Shown: positions 31,269-39,725, counted from the first letter of the stretch. The stretch: DNA of 64,000 nucleotides from Flavimobilis sp052324925 (GCA_052324925.1 JBQPRE010000002.1); one strand, 5' to 3'. The notes: generated by a model not told the origin, from the letters alone. Program-made: numbers and translations.

Positions 31269-32284
31269 GGCGGCGCGGATGGCGCGTGGGAGCGCTCGCG
31301 AGGGAGGCGCTGCTCAACACGGTGCGTCGCGGGTCTGCTCTGTGGGCGGTCGCGGTTCTCGCGGTGCTGACAGGAAGCGGCGCTGCAGTTTTTGCGTCTG
31401 CTCAGCAGCAGGAGTTCGTCGACCTGCTCGCTGATCAGCACGCTAGGGGTCGCGGGGTCATCGTCATTTCGTCGGCTTCTGCGGAACAGGAGGCGGCGAT
31501 CGACCGAAGTTCGTGCGAGGTGCTGACGAAGCGGCCTGATGTTCGACGGTCTGGACTTCTCGTGCAGTCGAGGCGGATGGACCTGCCGACTCTTGGAGCG
31601 GACATCCAGGTCGTCGGGGTGTCGCTAGGACTTCACCCGGCCCTCGTCGAGCACGAGGCGGTCGTGGGGCCAGCGCTTGGCGGGGAGCCCGGCACTGTGA
31701 GGCTGCTTCTCGATGGTCGTGCCGTGGACGGGATCGTGGCTGGCGGCGGTGTGCCGACGTCGGGGATGGACTCCGCGGTGGCGGTCGGCCTCGCGCCCGA
31801 CGTCGTGACGGGGCCGTACTGCCTCGTCGAGTTGGTCGATCGGGCGCGGGTGGGTGATGTTGCCCCCGAGCTCGTCGCGGCGCTCAGGTCGAACAGCCAT
31901 GAGCTCGTGGCCGGACCGGCTCTGCGCGAGTCCATCGATGTGCTCGACATGCATGCACGCAGAGTCGAGAGGTTCATTCCTGTGGTATTAGGTGTGTTCG
32001 GTGCTGCGTGCACATTGCTCGTCAACTGGCTGCGGTCGAGCGCATTCGCTGCCTATCGCCTCTCGGGCACACGTCGTGGGGAGCTGCTCCTTCTCGTCAT
32101 GCTCGAGCAGGTCGTGGCCGCAGGTCTTTATGCGACGAGCGGCGTGCTCGCCGTGCTCGTCTTGGGCGGACCGCCAGCAGCGGGCCCGTGGCTCTTGATC
32201 GGAGCGTTTGTCTGGGTGGCTTCTGCTCCGGTGAGCTGGCTGGCTGCCGGGCGCAACCCCTTTCGGATGGCCAAAGACAGGTAG
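31265..32284 (+). CDS. FtsX/MacB-like ABC permease of the peptide cassette
   Basis: The 339-residue protein starts with TTG overlapping the ATPase stop (TTGA). One N-terminal helix (ALWAVAVLAVLTGSGAAVFAS) is followed by an extracytoplasmic domain of about 185 residues, then three C-terminal helices (IPVVLGVFGAACTLLV, LLLLVMLEQVVAAGLY..., GPWLLIGAFVWVASAP). This four-helix plan is that of MacB/FtsX permeases. With the adaptor and ATPase it forms a tripartite-style export or resistance pump. It is the last gene of the cassette. Confidence 0.8.
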   Translation: MRRRGWRVGALAREALLNTVRRGSALWAVAVLAVLTGSGAAVFASAQQQEFVDLLADQHARGRGVIVISSASAEQEAAIDRSSCEVLTKRPDVRRSGLLVQSRRMDLPTLGADIQVVGVSLGLHPALVEHEAVVGPALGGEPGTVRLLLDGRAVDGIVAGGGVPTSGMDSAVAVGLAPDVVTGPYCLVELVDRARVGDVAPELVAALRSNSHELVAGPALRESIDVLDMHARRVERFIPVVLGVFGAACTLLVNWLRSSAFAAYRLSGTRRGELLLLVMLEQVVAAGLYATSGVLAVLVLGGPPAAGPWLLIGAFVWVASAPVSWLAAGRNPFRMAKDR

Positions 32285-32315
32285 TGTGGCGGGAGCCGGT
32301 GTCGGTGCCCCGACG

Positions 32316-32321
32316 TAGGCT
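32316..32321 (+). promoter_or_regulatory. -10 box for clpS, probably leaderless
   Basis: TAGGCT ends six bases before the GTG at 32328. Confidence 0.55.
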
Positions 32322-32327
32322 GGGGCC

Positions 32328-32657
32328 GTGATCCTCGACCTGCCGCGCGTGAGTGTTTCGACGGACCCCGGCGCAGACCTTGAGTCCGCCGGGGCCACCG
32401 ATCTGCTCGCGCGCCCTGAGGACGCGTGGGTGACGCTCGTATGGAATGACCCGGTCAACCTCATGACCTACGTCGCATACGTTTTCGAGTCCTACTTCGG
32501 GTATCCGCGCCACAAGGCCGAGGAGCTCATGCTCCGCGTTCATCACGAGGGGCGCACGGTCGTCTCGACCGGGGGGCGCGAGCACATGGAGCGTGACGTC
32601 CAGGCGATGCATGAGTTCGGGCTGTGGGCCACGATGCAGAAGGCAGGGGAGCCGTGA
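32328..32657 (+). CDS. clpS: ATP-dependent Clp protease adaptor ClpS
   Basis: The 109-residue adaptor has the ClpS core (AWVTLVWNDPVNLMTYVAYVFE, HHEGRTVVSTGGREHMERDV). The NDPVN segment and the YVFE helix line the N-degron pocket. It delivers N-end-rule substrates to ClpAP/ClpCP in the cytoplasm. It overlaps DUF2017 (GTGA), the standard actinobacterial arrangement. Confidence 0.95.
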   Translation: MILDLPRVSVSTDPGADLESAGATDLLARPEDAWVTLVWNDPVNLMTYVAYVFESYFGYPRHKAEELMLRVHHEGRTVVSTGGREHMERDVQAMHEFGLWATMQKAGEP

Positions 32658-33388
32658 GGCCCTTCGAGGAGGTCGATGGACGCTTCGTCGCGCGTCTCAC
32701 GCGTGACGAGCGGTTTGCGATCGCGCAGGTTGCGGAGCAGATCGTCGAGCTCCTGGAGCAAGAGATCGATGGTCTCGAAGAGATCGCTGCGGCCGTGGCC
32801 GATGACGCGATCCCCGCGGCGCTCCTCGGGCTCGGTGAGGCTCGGGTCGAGGCTCCCTCCGACCCCGCCGTGCGCCGGCTCCTGCCGAACGCTGCACCGA
32901 CCGATCCGGGCGTGGGTGAGGAGTTTCGCCGGCTGACGCAGACGGACCTTGCGCTATCGAAGGCCGCGCGCCTCACGTCATTGTGCGAGGCGCTCGTCGG
33001 GGTTGACGAGCCGCTGCTTGATCTTGGCGCTCATGACGACGCGGCCACCGTGGACGCCCAGGTCGTGGGAGGCGCATTCGACGACGATCCGGAGCCTGAC
33101 GACGAGCTCCTCGGAGCTCGTGAGATCGCGGTCGAGCCGGCGGACGCCCGGTCGTTCGCGGGTGCCCTCACCGACGTGAGGCTCGTCCTCGCCGAGCGAC
33201 TCGGTCTCGCCACGGACGCCGATTCTGACCGCCTCTCGACGGCTGTCGAGGCTGCGTGGCGGGGTGAGGTCGAGCTCGACCCGCGCGTTGAGCTCCTTGG
33301 CTCCGTCTTCCTGCTCGCGGGCTATCTGCAGGAGTCGCTCCTCGACCTCATGCTCGCGCGTCTGCGGGGCACCGCTCCGGGGCTCTGA
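32654..33388 (+). CDS. DUF2017 family protein
   Basis: The 244-residue actinobacterial protein is always found next to clpS. It begins RPFEEVDGRFVARLTRDERF, has acidic low-complexity stretches (DDDPEPDDELL), and ends with a helical RVELLGSVFLLAGYLQESLL segment. Its function is unknown; co-translation with ClpS suggests a proteolysis-linked role. GTG at 32654 overlaps the clpS stop. Confidence 0.9.
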   Translation: MRPFEEVDGRFVARLTRDERFAIAQVAEQIVELLEQEIDGLEEIAAAVADDAIPAALLGLGEARVEAPSDPAVRRLLPNAAPTDPGVGEEFRRLTQTDLALSKAARLTSLCEALVGVDEPLLDLGAHDDAATVDAQVVGGAFDDDPEPDDELLGAREIAVEPADARSFAGALTDVRLVLAERLGLATDADSDRLSTAVEAAWRGEVELDPRVELLGSVFLLAGYLQESLLDLMLARLRGTAPGL

Positions 33389-33495
33389 ACCCTGCGCCTG
33401 GGCGTCGTGGCTGGTCTTCGAGGTGCGCGACCCGGAAGGTCGACGCAAGATGGAGAGGGTCACCCCACCTCGGGGCGATGTGAGAGGAGAGTTCC

Positions 33496-33648
33496 ATGCC
33501 TACCTGGCTCATCATCCTGCTCGTCGGTGTCGTCCTTGTGATCCTGGGCGTCGCGACCGAGATCGGAAAGTTCCTCATCTGGATCGGCGTCGTTGTCCTC
33601 ATCGTGAGTCTCATTCTCAGCGTCGTTGGTCGCGGCAAGAGGGTTTAG
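33496..33648 (+). CDS. Small two-helix membrane protein
   Basis: The 50-residue product is MPTWLIILLVGVVLVILGVA, a short TEIGKF loop, FLIWIGVVVLIVSLILSVVG and a basic end GRGKRV. The two hydrophobic helices and basic tail predict a helical hairpin in the membrane with the C-terminus inside. GAGAGGAGA lies upstream of ATG 33496. Small proteins like this are common and uncharacterised in actinobacteria. Confidence 0.8.
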   Translation: MPTWLIILLVGVVLVILGVATEIGKFLIWIGVVVLIVSLILSVVGRGKRV

Positions 33649-33680
33649 CTCATCACGTGGCGAAGTAGCGCCGCACCGTG

Positions 33681-33757
33681 TGCGAGGAGCGGGGGGGGGG
33701 GGGGGGGGGGGGGGGGGNNNNNNNNCGGCACCCCCTCGGGGTGCCCCGCTCCTCGCA
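33681..33757. terminator. Long inverted repeat (probable strong terminator) interrupted by an assembly gap
   Basis: TGCGAGGAGCGGGG (33681-33694) is exactly complementary to CCCCGCTCCTCGCA (33744-33757). The right arm also contains GGCACCCC-CTC-GGGGTGCC (33727-33745). The middle is 27 G followed by 8 N, so the true stem is not resolved. Confidence 0.65.
33691..33725. other. Assembly defect: 27 G then 8 N
   Basis: A run of 27 G (33691-33717; the first few are shared with the hairpin arm) is followed by N at 33718-33725. A poly-G run next to a gap inside a strong hairpin is what failed reads produce on two-colour chemistry. Treat the bases as unreliable. Confidence 0.9.
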
Positions 33758-33830
33758 TGTGTGGGGCCGGACGTCTGTGACATTGCGCTCATCGTGAGGT
33801 GCCGAACGTACGCGTGTCCGTGCCCCCGGT

Positions 33831-33836
33831 TAGCCT
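33831..33836 (+). promoter_or_regulatory. -10 box for murI, probably leaderless
   Basis: TAGCCT ends seven bases before the GTG at 33844. Confidence 0.55.
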
Positions 33837-33843
33837 GTGTCAC

Positions 33844-34668
33844 GTGAATGATGCGCCTATCGGGATCTTTGACTCGGGAGTCGGCGGCCTCACGGTCGCC
33901 AGGTCGATCATCGACCAGCTGCCGAACGAGTCGCTGAGCTACATCGGCGACACCGCCCACAGCCCCTACGGGCCGCGGCCGATCGCCGACGTGCGTGCGC
34001 TCGCGCTCGACGTCATGGACAAGCTCGTCGACGACGGCGTCAAGATGCTCGTCATCGCCTGCAACAGCGCGTCAGCCGCCGTCCTTCGCGACGCGCGCGA
34101 GCGCTACACGATCGCCCTCGGGCTCCCGGTCGTCGAGGTCATCTACCCGGCGGCCAGGCGAGCCCTGGCGGCGACGCGTTCGGGCCGCATCGGCGTCATC
34201 GGGACGCGCGCGACGGTCGACTCGCGCGCCTATGACGACGCGCTGAGCGTCGCCGCCGGGATCGAGGTGACGTCACGAGCCTGCCCCGACTTCGTCTCGC
34301 TCGTCGAGGAGGGCCGTACGTCGGGTCCCGAGGTCCTCGACGTCGCGCGGGGCTATCTCGAGCCGCTCAAGGCCGCGGGCGTCGACACGCTCGTCCTGGG
34401 GTGCACGCACTACCCGCTCCTCACGGGCGCGATCAGCTACATCATGGGCGAGGACGTCACGCTCGTCTCGAGCGCCGAGGAGACCGCGAAGGACGTCTAT
34501 CGCACGCTCGTCGCGCACGGCCTCGAGAGGTCGCTTCACTCGGCTGCGCCCGAGCACCGGTTCCGTACGACGGGTGACCCCGACGTGTTCCACCGGCTCG
34601 CGCGGCGGTTCCTCGGCCCCGAGGTCGGTCACGTCGCTGAGGTCGCCGGTGCGGAGGCTGCCCGATGA
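33844..34668 (+). CDS. murI: Glutamate racemase
   Basis: The 274-residue enzyme makes D-glutamate for peptidoglycan. It has the racemase signatures IGIFDSGVGGLTVAR, YIGDTAHSPYGPR, VIACNSASAAVLRD (first catalytic Cys) and LVLGCTHYPLL (second catalytic Cys). GTG 33844 follows from the -10 spacing; the longer frame would read through the promoter. It is translationally coupled to the MBL hydrolase. Confidence 0.96.
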   Translation: MNDAPIGIFDSGVGGLTVARSIIDQLPNESLSYIGDTAHSPYGPRPIADVRALALDVMDKLVDDGVKMLVIACNSASAAVLRDARERYTIALGLPVVEVIYPAARRALAATRSGRIGVIGTRATVDSRAYDDALSVAAGIEVTSRACPDFVSLVEEGRTSGPEVLDVARGYLEPLKAAGVDTLVLGCTHYPLLTGAISYIMGEDVTLVSSAEETAKDVYRTLVAHGLERSLHSAAPEHRFRTTGDPDVFHRLARRFLGPEVGHVAEVAGAEAAR

Positions 34669-35462
34669 GAGTGACGATCGTGGGGTGCACGGGATCGATG
34701 GCGGGCCCGACGTCCGCGGCGTCGAGCTATCTCGTCGAGGCTGACGACGCGGACGGTCGCACGTGGCGCGTCTTGCTCGACTGCGGCTCGGGCGCGTTCG
34801 GGCCGCTGCAAACACTTGTTGACCCCACGACGATCGACGCGGTCGGCATCACCCACCTGCACCCGGATCACTACGCCGACCTCTGTGGTCTTTACGTCTA
34901 CCTGCGCTACCACCCGACTCTCGGCTCGGTGGCGCGCGTGGGCGGCAAGCCGCTCGAGGTGCGTGCGCCGGCGGGCGCCGAGCAGAAGGTGGCTGAGACG
35001 TTCGGTCTCGCCGACGACGAGAGCCTTGCCGGTCTCGCGTTCACGGAGTGGGACGACGCCTCATGGCGGGTGGGTCCGCTGCGGATCGAAGCTTTTCGCG
35101 TCGAGCACCCCGTTGAGGCGTACGCGCTCCGCGTCACCGGCCCCTCCGACTGCGACCCGTCGCGCGAGGTGACGTTCGTGTACTCGGGCGACACCGACGA
35201 GTGTGACGGCATCGTCGAGGCGGCGCGTGACGCCGATCTGCTGCTCATCGAGGCCGCGTTCGTCGAGCTTCGCGACGAGCCACGGGGTATCCATCTCACG
35301 GGGCTTCGCGCAGGGCGCGTCGCGACCCGTGCGCGGGCACGCAGCGTCCTGCTCACGCACCTGCAGCCGTGGAATGACCCTGCGGTGGTCCTCGCCGAGG
35401 CGATGGTGACCTTCGCAGGCCCCGTCGACCTCGCGCGACCGCGCGAGATTCACTCCGTCTGA
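34665..35462 (+). CDS. MBL-fold metallohydrolase (RNase Z-like)
   Basis: The 265-residue protein has the metal motif HLHPDHYADL (about residues 64-73), LDCGSGAFG, a later FRVEHPVEAYALRV, YSGDTDEC and LLTHLQPWND, the layout of RNase Z-like MBL enzymes. It overlaps murI by ATGA. The murI-MBL-rdgB order is normal for actinobacteria, though rph, often between MBL and rdgB, is absent here. Substrate unknown. Confidence 0.9.
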   Translation: MRVTIVGCTGSMAGPTSAASSYLVEADDADGRTWRVLLDCGSGAFGPLQTLVDPTTIDAVGITHLHPDHYADLCGLYVYLRYHPTLGSVARVGGKPLEVRAPAGAEQKVAETFGLADDESLAGLAFTEWDDASWRVGPLRIEAFRVEHPVEAYALRVTGPSDCDPSREVTFVYSGDTDECDGIVEAARDADLLLIEAAFVELRDEPRGIHLTGLRAGRVATRARARSVLLTHLQPWNDPAVVLAEAMVTFAGPVDLARPREIHSV

Positions 35463-35475
35463 CCCCGGGAGCATC

Positions 35476-36105
35476 ATGTCGCAGGCTCGACTCGTCCTCG
35501 CAACCCACAATGCGCACAAGCTTGCTGAGCTGCGTGCGATCCTCGTCTCGAGCGACGGGTCGGGCGTGCCCGGCCTCGTTGCCGACGACGTCGTCTCGGC
35601 TGCAGGACTCGGCGCACCCGAGCCGGTCGAGGACGGCGTGACGTTCGCGGCTAACGCCCTCATCAAGGCGCGTTCCCTCGCGCGGGCGACGGGTCTCGTC
35701 GCCGTCGCCGACGACTCGGGTCTCGCGGTCGATGTGCTCGGGGGTGCGCCGGGCATCTTCTCCGCCCGGTGGGCGGGAGCGCACGGTGACGACGCCGCGA
35801 ACCTTGACCTCCTGCTTGCGCAGCTTGCCGACATCGCGCCCGAGCATCGTGGCGCGCAGTTCGTGTGCGCGGCCGCTCTCGTGACTCCTGACGGGCACGA
35901 GCATGTTGAGCACGGATTCTTGCGCGGCACCCTGCTCACCGAGCGGCGCGGCACGGGCGGCTTCGGGTACGACCCGATCCTCTTGCCGACGGGGTCCGAG
36001 CGATCGACAGCTGAGCTGAGCGCCTCCGAGAAGAACACGATCTCGCACCGGGGCGAGGCGTTCCGCGCCCTCGTCCCGCACCTCGCCGCAGCGCTCGCTC
36101 GTTGA
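35476..36105 (+). CDS. rdgB: RdgB/HAM1 non-canonical purine NTP pyrophosphatase
   Basis: The 209-residue ITP/XTP pyrophosphatase cleans deaminated purines from the nucleotide pool. Signatures are LVLATHNAHKLAELRAIL, VADDSGLAVDVLGGAPGIFS, ARWAG, GTGGFGYDPIL and a terminal ISHRGEAFRAL. It lies 13 bases after the MBL gene. Confidence 0.95.
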   Translation: MSQARLVLATHNAHKLAELRAILVSSDGSGVPGLVADDVVSAAGLGAPEPVEDGVTFAANALIKARSLARATGLVAVADDSGLAVDVLGGAPGIFSARWAGAHGDDAANLDLLLAQLADIAPEHRGAQFVCAAALVTPDGHEHVEHGFLRGTLLTERRGTGGFGYDPILLPTGSERSTAELSASEKNTISHRGEAFRALVPHLAAALAR

Positions 36106-36264
36106 GCTGAGGCGGTGACCTCCTGAGCGGCTGACCTCCTCGGCTGCGGGCGGGGTGGGGTGCTCTGCGTCGTCCCGACCGAGGCTGCCCTGCGTCCAGC
36201 GACCGACGTCCCGCCACGTAGGCTGAACCCACCGCCGCTGTCTGCCCCGAGGAGCCCGAACGGC

Positions 36265-37947
36265 ATGCCCATGGTCCACGTCGTCGCCGAGACGATCGCG
36301 TTCGGCTATCCCGGACGGCCCGTGCTCGACCGCGTGACCCTGCGTGCGGCGGCCGGCACGCGTGTCGCGATCGTCGGTGAGAACGGCTCGGGCAAGTCGA
36401 CGTTGCTGCGCGTCCTCGCGGGACAGCTCGAGCCGTCCGCCGGCCAGGTGCGCCACCAGGGCGTCATCGATCTCGTCGGGCAGGACATGCCGCTCGTTCC
36501 CGGGCGCACGGTCGGTGACGAGGTCGCCGACGCCCTCGCCGAGGTGACGGCGCTGGCCTCCGAGATCGAGGCTGCGACCGCGGCGTTCGACCACGAGCAG
36601 GGTTCGCTCGGTGAGCTCACCGAGCTCCTCGAGCGATCCGAGCGGCTCGCCGCATGGGATGCCGAACGCCGTGTGCGCGAGCAGCTCGACCGGATGGGAG
36701 CGTGCACCGACCTGGATCGCGATCTCGCCCACATGTCGGTGGGGGAGCGCCACCGCGTGCGTCTCGCCTGCAGGCTCGCGGCCCGCGCTGACATCCTGCT
36801 GCTCGACGAGCCGACGAACCATCTCGATGACGTCGCTCTCGACCACCTCACGCGTGAGCTTGTCGCGTGGCGTGGCGTCGTCGTGCTCGTCACGCACGAC
36901 CGTCGGCTGCTCGATGACATCGCGACCGGGATCCTCGACCTGGATCCGTCGATGGAGGGCCGGCCCGTCTTCTACGGGCAGCCGGGGTACGTGTCGTTCC
37001 GTTTCTCGAAGAATCAGGCGCTGCACCGGTGGCGGCAGCGTTTCCGGGCCGAGCAGAAGAAGCGGGCCGAGCTTCTCGCACGCCTCGACACGTCCTACGA
37101 GGGACTCTCGGACGAGTGGCGGCCCCCGAAGGGCTCCCAGGCGCACCGTCGCGCGACGCGCGCCCGCACCCACGTCAAGGCCGCAGACCGGCTCGTGCAG
37201 AAGCTGGAGGCCGAGGCCGTCGACATTCCAGTCCCGCCGCTCGAGCTGAGATTCCCCGAGCTTGCGGCGCTCGCGCCACAGTGGCACGCGTCAGCCGGCG
37301 CCGAGCTCATCGCCCTGCGCAGCCCTAGGGTCGAGGGGCGGCTTGACCTGCCCGGGACGCGGCTCACGGTGCCGGCGTCGGGGCGCCTGCTCATCACGGG
37401 TGGCAACGGCACGGGCAAGTCGACGTTGCTGCGCGCGCTCGCCGGGACGCTCGCGCTCGACCGCGGTGCGCGATCGATTCATGAGGGCGTGCGCATCGGC
37501 GTCGTCGGGCAGGAAGGGCTCGGCGTGCAGGCCGGAGTGGACCTCGACGACATCCTCGCCGACGCCGCGAGCGGTGCGACGGGCTTCGACGTCGCGGGCC
37601 GGGTCGCGCTGCGCCTGCTGTCCTCGGGCGTGCTCGACCCCGACCACGTCGTGCCGGTCGCGTTCCTCGGCTTGCTGAGCGAGGACGACCTCGACCGGCC
37701 GTTGCGGGACCTCTCGCTCGGGCAGCGTCGTCGTTTCGACCTTGCGTGCGCGCTCGTCGCGGCACCCCACGTGCTCATTCTCGACGAGCCGACGAACCAC
37801 CTCTCGATCGACCTCGTCGACGAGCTCACTCGGGCGCTGCGGCGGACGGCCGCGGCCGTCGTCGTCGCAACGCACGACCGCCGGATGCGCGAGGACCTCG
37901 CGGACTGGCCGACGATTGCGCTCGACAGCGTCCGCGAGGCTCGCTAG
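36265..37947 (+). CDS. ABC-F family ATPase
   Basis: The 560-residue protein has two ABC domains and no membrane segment. Domain 1: GENGSGKST, MSVGERHRV, ADILLLDEPTNHLD. Domain 2: GGNGTGKST, LSLGQRRRF, VLILDEPTNHLS. A charged inter-domain linker (RWRQRFRAEQKKRAELLARL) is present. ABC-F proteins act on ribosomes as translation factors or antibiotic-resistance factors; which applies is not clear. ATG 36265 has GAGGAG about 10 bases upstream; ATG 36271 is possible. It is convergent with the Nudix gene, and the stops share a CTAG. Confidence 0.9.
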   Translation: MPMVHVVAETIAFGYPGRPVLDRVTLRAAAGTRVAIVGENGSGKSTLLRVLAGQLEPSAGQVRHQGVIDLVGQDMPLVPGRTVGDEVADALAEVTALASEIEAATAAFDHEQGSLGELTELLERSERLAAWDAERRVREQLDRMGACTDLDRDLAHMSVGERHRVRLACRLAARADILLLDEPTNHLDDVALDHLTRELVAWRGVVVLVTHDRRLLDDIATGILDLDPSMEGRPVFYGQPGYVSFRFSKNQALHRWRQRFRAEQKKRAELLARLDTSYEGLSDEWRPPKGSQAHRRATRARTHVKAADRLVQKLEAEAVDIPVPPLELRFPELAALAPQWHASAGAELIALRSPRVEGRLDLPGTRLTVPASGRLLITGGNGTGKSTLLRALAGTLALDRGARSIHEGVRIGVVGQEGLGVQAGVDLDDILADAASGATGFDVAGRVALRLLSSGVLDPDHVVPVAFLGLLSEDDLDRPLRDLSLGQRRRFDLACALVAAPHVLILDEPTNHLSIDLVDELTRALRRTAAAVVVATHDRRMREDLADWPTIALDSVREAR

Positions 37948-38498
37948 ACGGTCCGTCCGACGTGTGCCATGGCCTGTCGGAGCAGGAAGCCTGAGCCGCC
38001 GTGCATCTCGACCTGGACGGCCTCGCCCACGGCCTCCTCGGGCGTCACCCAGGCGAGGTCGATCGCGTCGTGCTGCGGTGAGCAGTCCCCGGTGACCGGC
38101 ACGACGTACGCGAGCGACACCGCGTGCTGGCGTGCGTCGTAGTAGGGCGTGATGCCTGGCGTCGGGAAGTACTCCGCGACGGTGAAGGGCTGCGGCGTCG
38201 CCGGGATGATGGGCAGTGCGACGGGGCCGAGGTCCTTCTCGATGTGACGCACGAGCGCGTCACGCACCCGCTCGTGATACATGACGCGGCCCGAGACGAG
38301 TGCGCGCGTCATCACCCCCTCGGGGGTGACGCGCAGGAGGAGCCCGACGGCCACGACGTCGCCCGAGTCGTCGACGCGGACGGGAACAGCGTCGACATAG
38401 AGCACGGGCACGGCGGAGCGCACGCGGGCGATGGCGTCGGCGTCGAGCCAGCCTGAGGGGCGTGGGTCATCTGACGGGTACTCGAAGGTCTCGGTCAC
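37944..38498 (-). CDS. Nudix-fold hydrolase, DUF4916-like
   Basis: The 184-residue protein resembles the actinobacterial DUF4916 Nudix group: GWLDADAIARVRSAVPVLYV, VGLLLRVTPEGVMTRALVSG, YHERVRDALVRHIEKDLGP and a late YVVPVTGDCSPQHDAIDLAW. The classical GX5EX7REUXEEXGU box is not intact, so catalytic activity is uncertain. Start GTG 38498. Confidence 0.82.
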   Translation of the reverse strand: MTETFEYPSDDPRPSGWLDADAIARVRSAVPVLYVDAVPVRVDDSGDVVAVGLLLRVTPEGVMTRALVSGRVMYHERVRDALVRHIEKDLGPVALPIIPATPQPFTVAEYFPTPGITPYYDARQHAVSLAYVVPVTGDCSPQHDAIDLAWVTPEEAVGEAVQVEMHGGSGFLLRQAMAHVGRTV

Positions 38499-38504
38499 GG
38501 TCCT

Positions 38505-38510
38505 GTTCTA
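38505..38510 (-). promoter_or_regulatory. -10 box for Nudix gene, possibly leaderless
   Basis: TAGAAC on the minus strand ends six bases before GTG 38498; the hexamer is weaker than the others. Confidence 0.4.
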
Positions 38511-38619
38511 CCCTGCCGGGAGGGCCGCGTGCGATCAATGCCGGGAATACGGGACGGCGGACGCTCGTTAGCACGGTCAGAACACCCGAGAACAGACGAT
38601 CCCCAGCGAGAGGACGACC

Positions 38620-38994
38620 ATGGCGACCGTGGCACTGACCGAAGCCACCTTCGAGGAGACCATCAAGAGCAACGACATCGTGCTGCTCGACTTCTGGGCC
38701 GAGTGGTGCGGTCCGTGCCGGATGTTCGGCCCGACGTTCGAGAAGTCGTCGGAAGCGAACCCGGACATCGTCCACGCCAAGATCGACACGGAGGCCGAGC
38801 AGGCCCTCGCCGCGGTCGCGGGCATCCAGTCGATCCCGACGCTCATGGCGTTCCGTGAGGGTGTGCTCGTCTTCAACCAGCCCGGAGCGCTCCAGGGCAA
38901 GCAGCTGCAGCAGGTCGTCGACGCCGTCAAGGCGCTCGACATGGACGACGTGCGCAAGCAGATTGCCGAGCAGGACGCCACGCCGGAGGCCTGA
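38620..38994 (+). CDS. trxA: Thioredoxin
   Basis: The 124-residue thioredoxin has the active site WAEWCGPC and the cis-Pro loop SIPTLMAFREG. It reduces disulfides in the cytoplasm. Preceded by GAGAGGA, with ATG at 38620, and followed by a terminator. A C-terminal extension (KQIAEQDATPEA) is slightly longer than E. coli TrxA. Confidence 0.95.
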   Translation: MATVALTEATFEETIKSNDIVLLDFWAEWCGPCRMFGPTFEKSSEANPDIVHAKIDTEAEQALAAVAGIQSIPTLMAFREGVLVFNQPGALQGKQLQQVVDAVKALDMDDVRKQIAEQDATPEA

Positions 38995-39016
38995 GCCCCG
39001 CCTGTCCCACCACGTG

Positions 39017-39050
39017 CACGAGCCCCGGACCGTGAGGTCCGGGGCTCGTG
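39017..39050. terminator. Terminator between trxA and tRNA-Leu
   Basis: A perfect 15-bp stem (CACGAGCCCCGGACC, 39017-39031) with a GTGA loop and its complement (39036-39050). It serves trxA and possibly the opposing tRNA-Leu. Confidence 0.8.
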
Positions 39051-39057
39051 GTGTCCG

Positions 39058-39139
39058 TGCGCGAGACGGGGGTCGAACCCGCACGCCCGAGGGCACAGGA
39101 ACCTAAATCCTGCGCGTCTACCAGTTCCGCCACTCGCGC
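39058..39139 (-). tRNA. tRNA-Leu (UAG)
   Basis: The minus strand gives acceptor GCGCGAG/CTCGCGC, anticodon arm CAGGA-TTTAGGT-TCCTG with anticodon TAG, a class II variable arm and T-loop GGTTCGAACCC. Discriminator A. No CCA encoded. Confidence 0.95.
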
Positions 39140-39170
39140 GTGGCGCGCCCATCTTACGGGTGCGCAGGCC

Positions 39171-39641
39171 CTAGGAGTCGATCCCGAGCAGGCGGCGCAG
39201 CCGCCCGACGTGCCCGGTCGCCTTGATGTTCGTGAGCGCGTGCGTGACGACGCCCTCCTCGTCGAGCACGACGGTTCCGCGGATCGTCCCTGTGACGTCG
39301 CGGCCGTAGAGCTTCTTGGCGCCCCAGGCGCCCCACGGCTCCATGACGGTGTGCTCGGGGTCCGCCAGCAGCGTGAACCCGAGGTTCTCGCTCTCGGTGA
39401 ACCGTGCGAGCTTGTCGACCTTGTCGGGTGAGATGCCGAGGACGCGGAAGCCTGCACCCTCGAGCGATGCGAGCGAGTCGCGGAAGTCGCACGCCTGTCG
39501 GGTGCAGCCGAGCGTCCCGGCCTCGGAGTAGAAGTAGACGATCACCTTGTGGCCGCGCAGGTCCGAGAGGGTGACGGTCGTGCCGTCCGCAGCGGGCAGG
39601 GTGAAGTCGGGGGCGCTCTGGCCGGGGGTGAGGACGGGCAC
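39171..39641 (-). CDS. bcp: Thioredoxin-dependent peroxiredoxin (Bcp type)
   Basis: The 156-residue Bcp/PrxQ protein has TPGQSAPDFTLPAADG, VIVYFYSEAGTLGCTRQACD (peroxidatic Cys in TLGCT and resolving Cys five residues on) and FRVLGISPD. It reduces hydroperoxides at the expense of thioredoxin. The usual P-x-T-P-G-C is T-L-G-C here. GTG 39641 has AAGGGAG upstream. Confidence 0.93.
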   Translation of the reverse strand: MPVLTPGQSAPDFTLPAADGTTVTLSDLRGHKVIVYFYSEAGTLGCTRQACDFRDSLASLEGAGFRVLGISPDKVDKLARFTESENLGFTLLADPEHTVMEPWGAWGAKKLYGRDVTGTIRGTVVLDEEGVVTHALTNIKATGHVGRLRRLLGIDS

Positions 39642-39713
39642 GGTTCTCCCTTACGAGGTGGGGGCGTCCCCGCGAGCCTAGTGCTCCGGCGCGGTCGTCA
39701 GGACGTGCGCGGG

Positions 39714-39719
39714 TACCGT
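39714..39719 (+). promoter_or_regulatory. -10 box for GroES-like gene, probably leaderless
   Basis: TACCGT ends six bases before GTG 39726. Confidence 0.5.
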
Positions 39720-39725
39720 GTGACC

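Noticed and set aside
33691..33717. Poly-G27 as a phase-variable tract
   Set aside because: It adjoins N bases and sits in a palindrome, so a sequencing artefact is more likely than biology.
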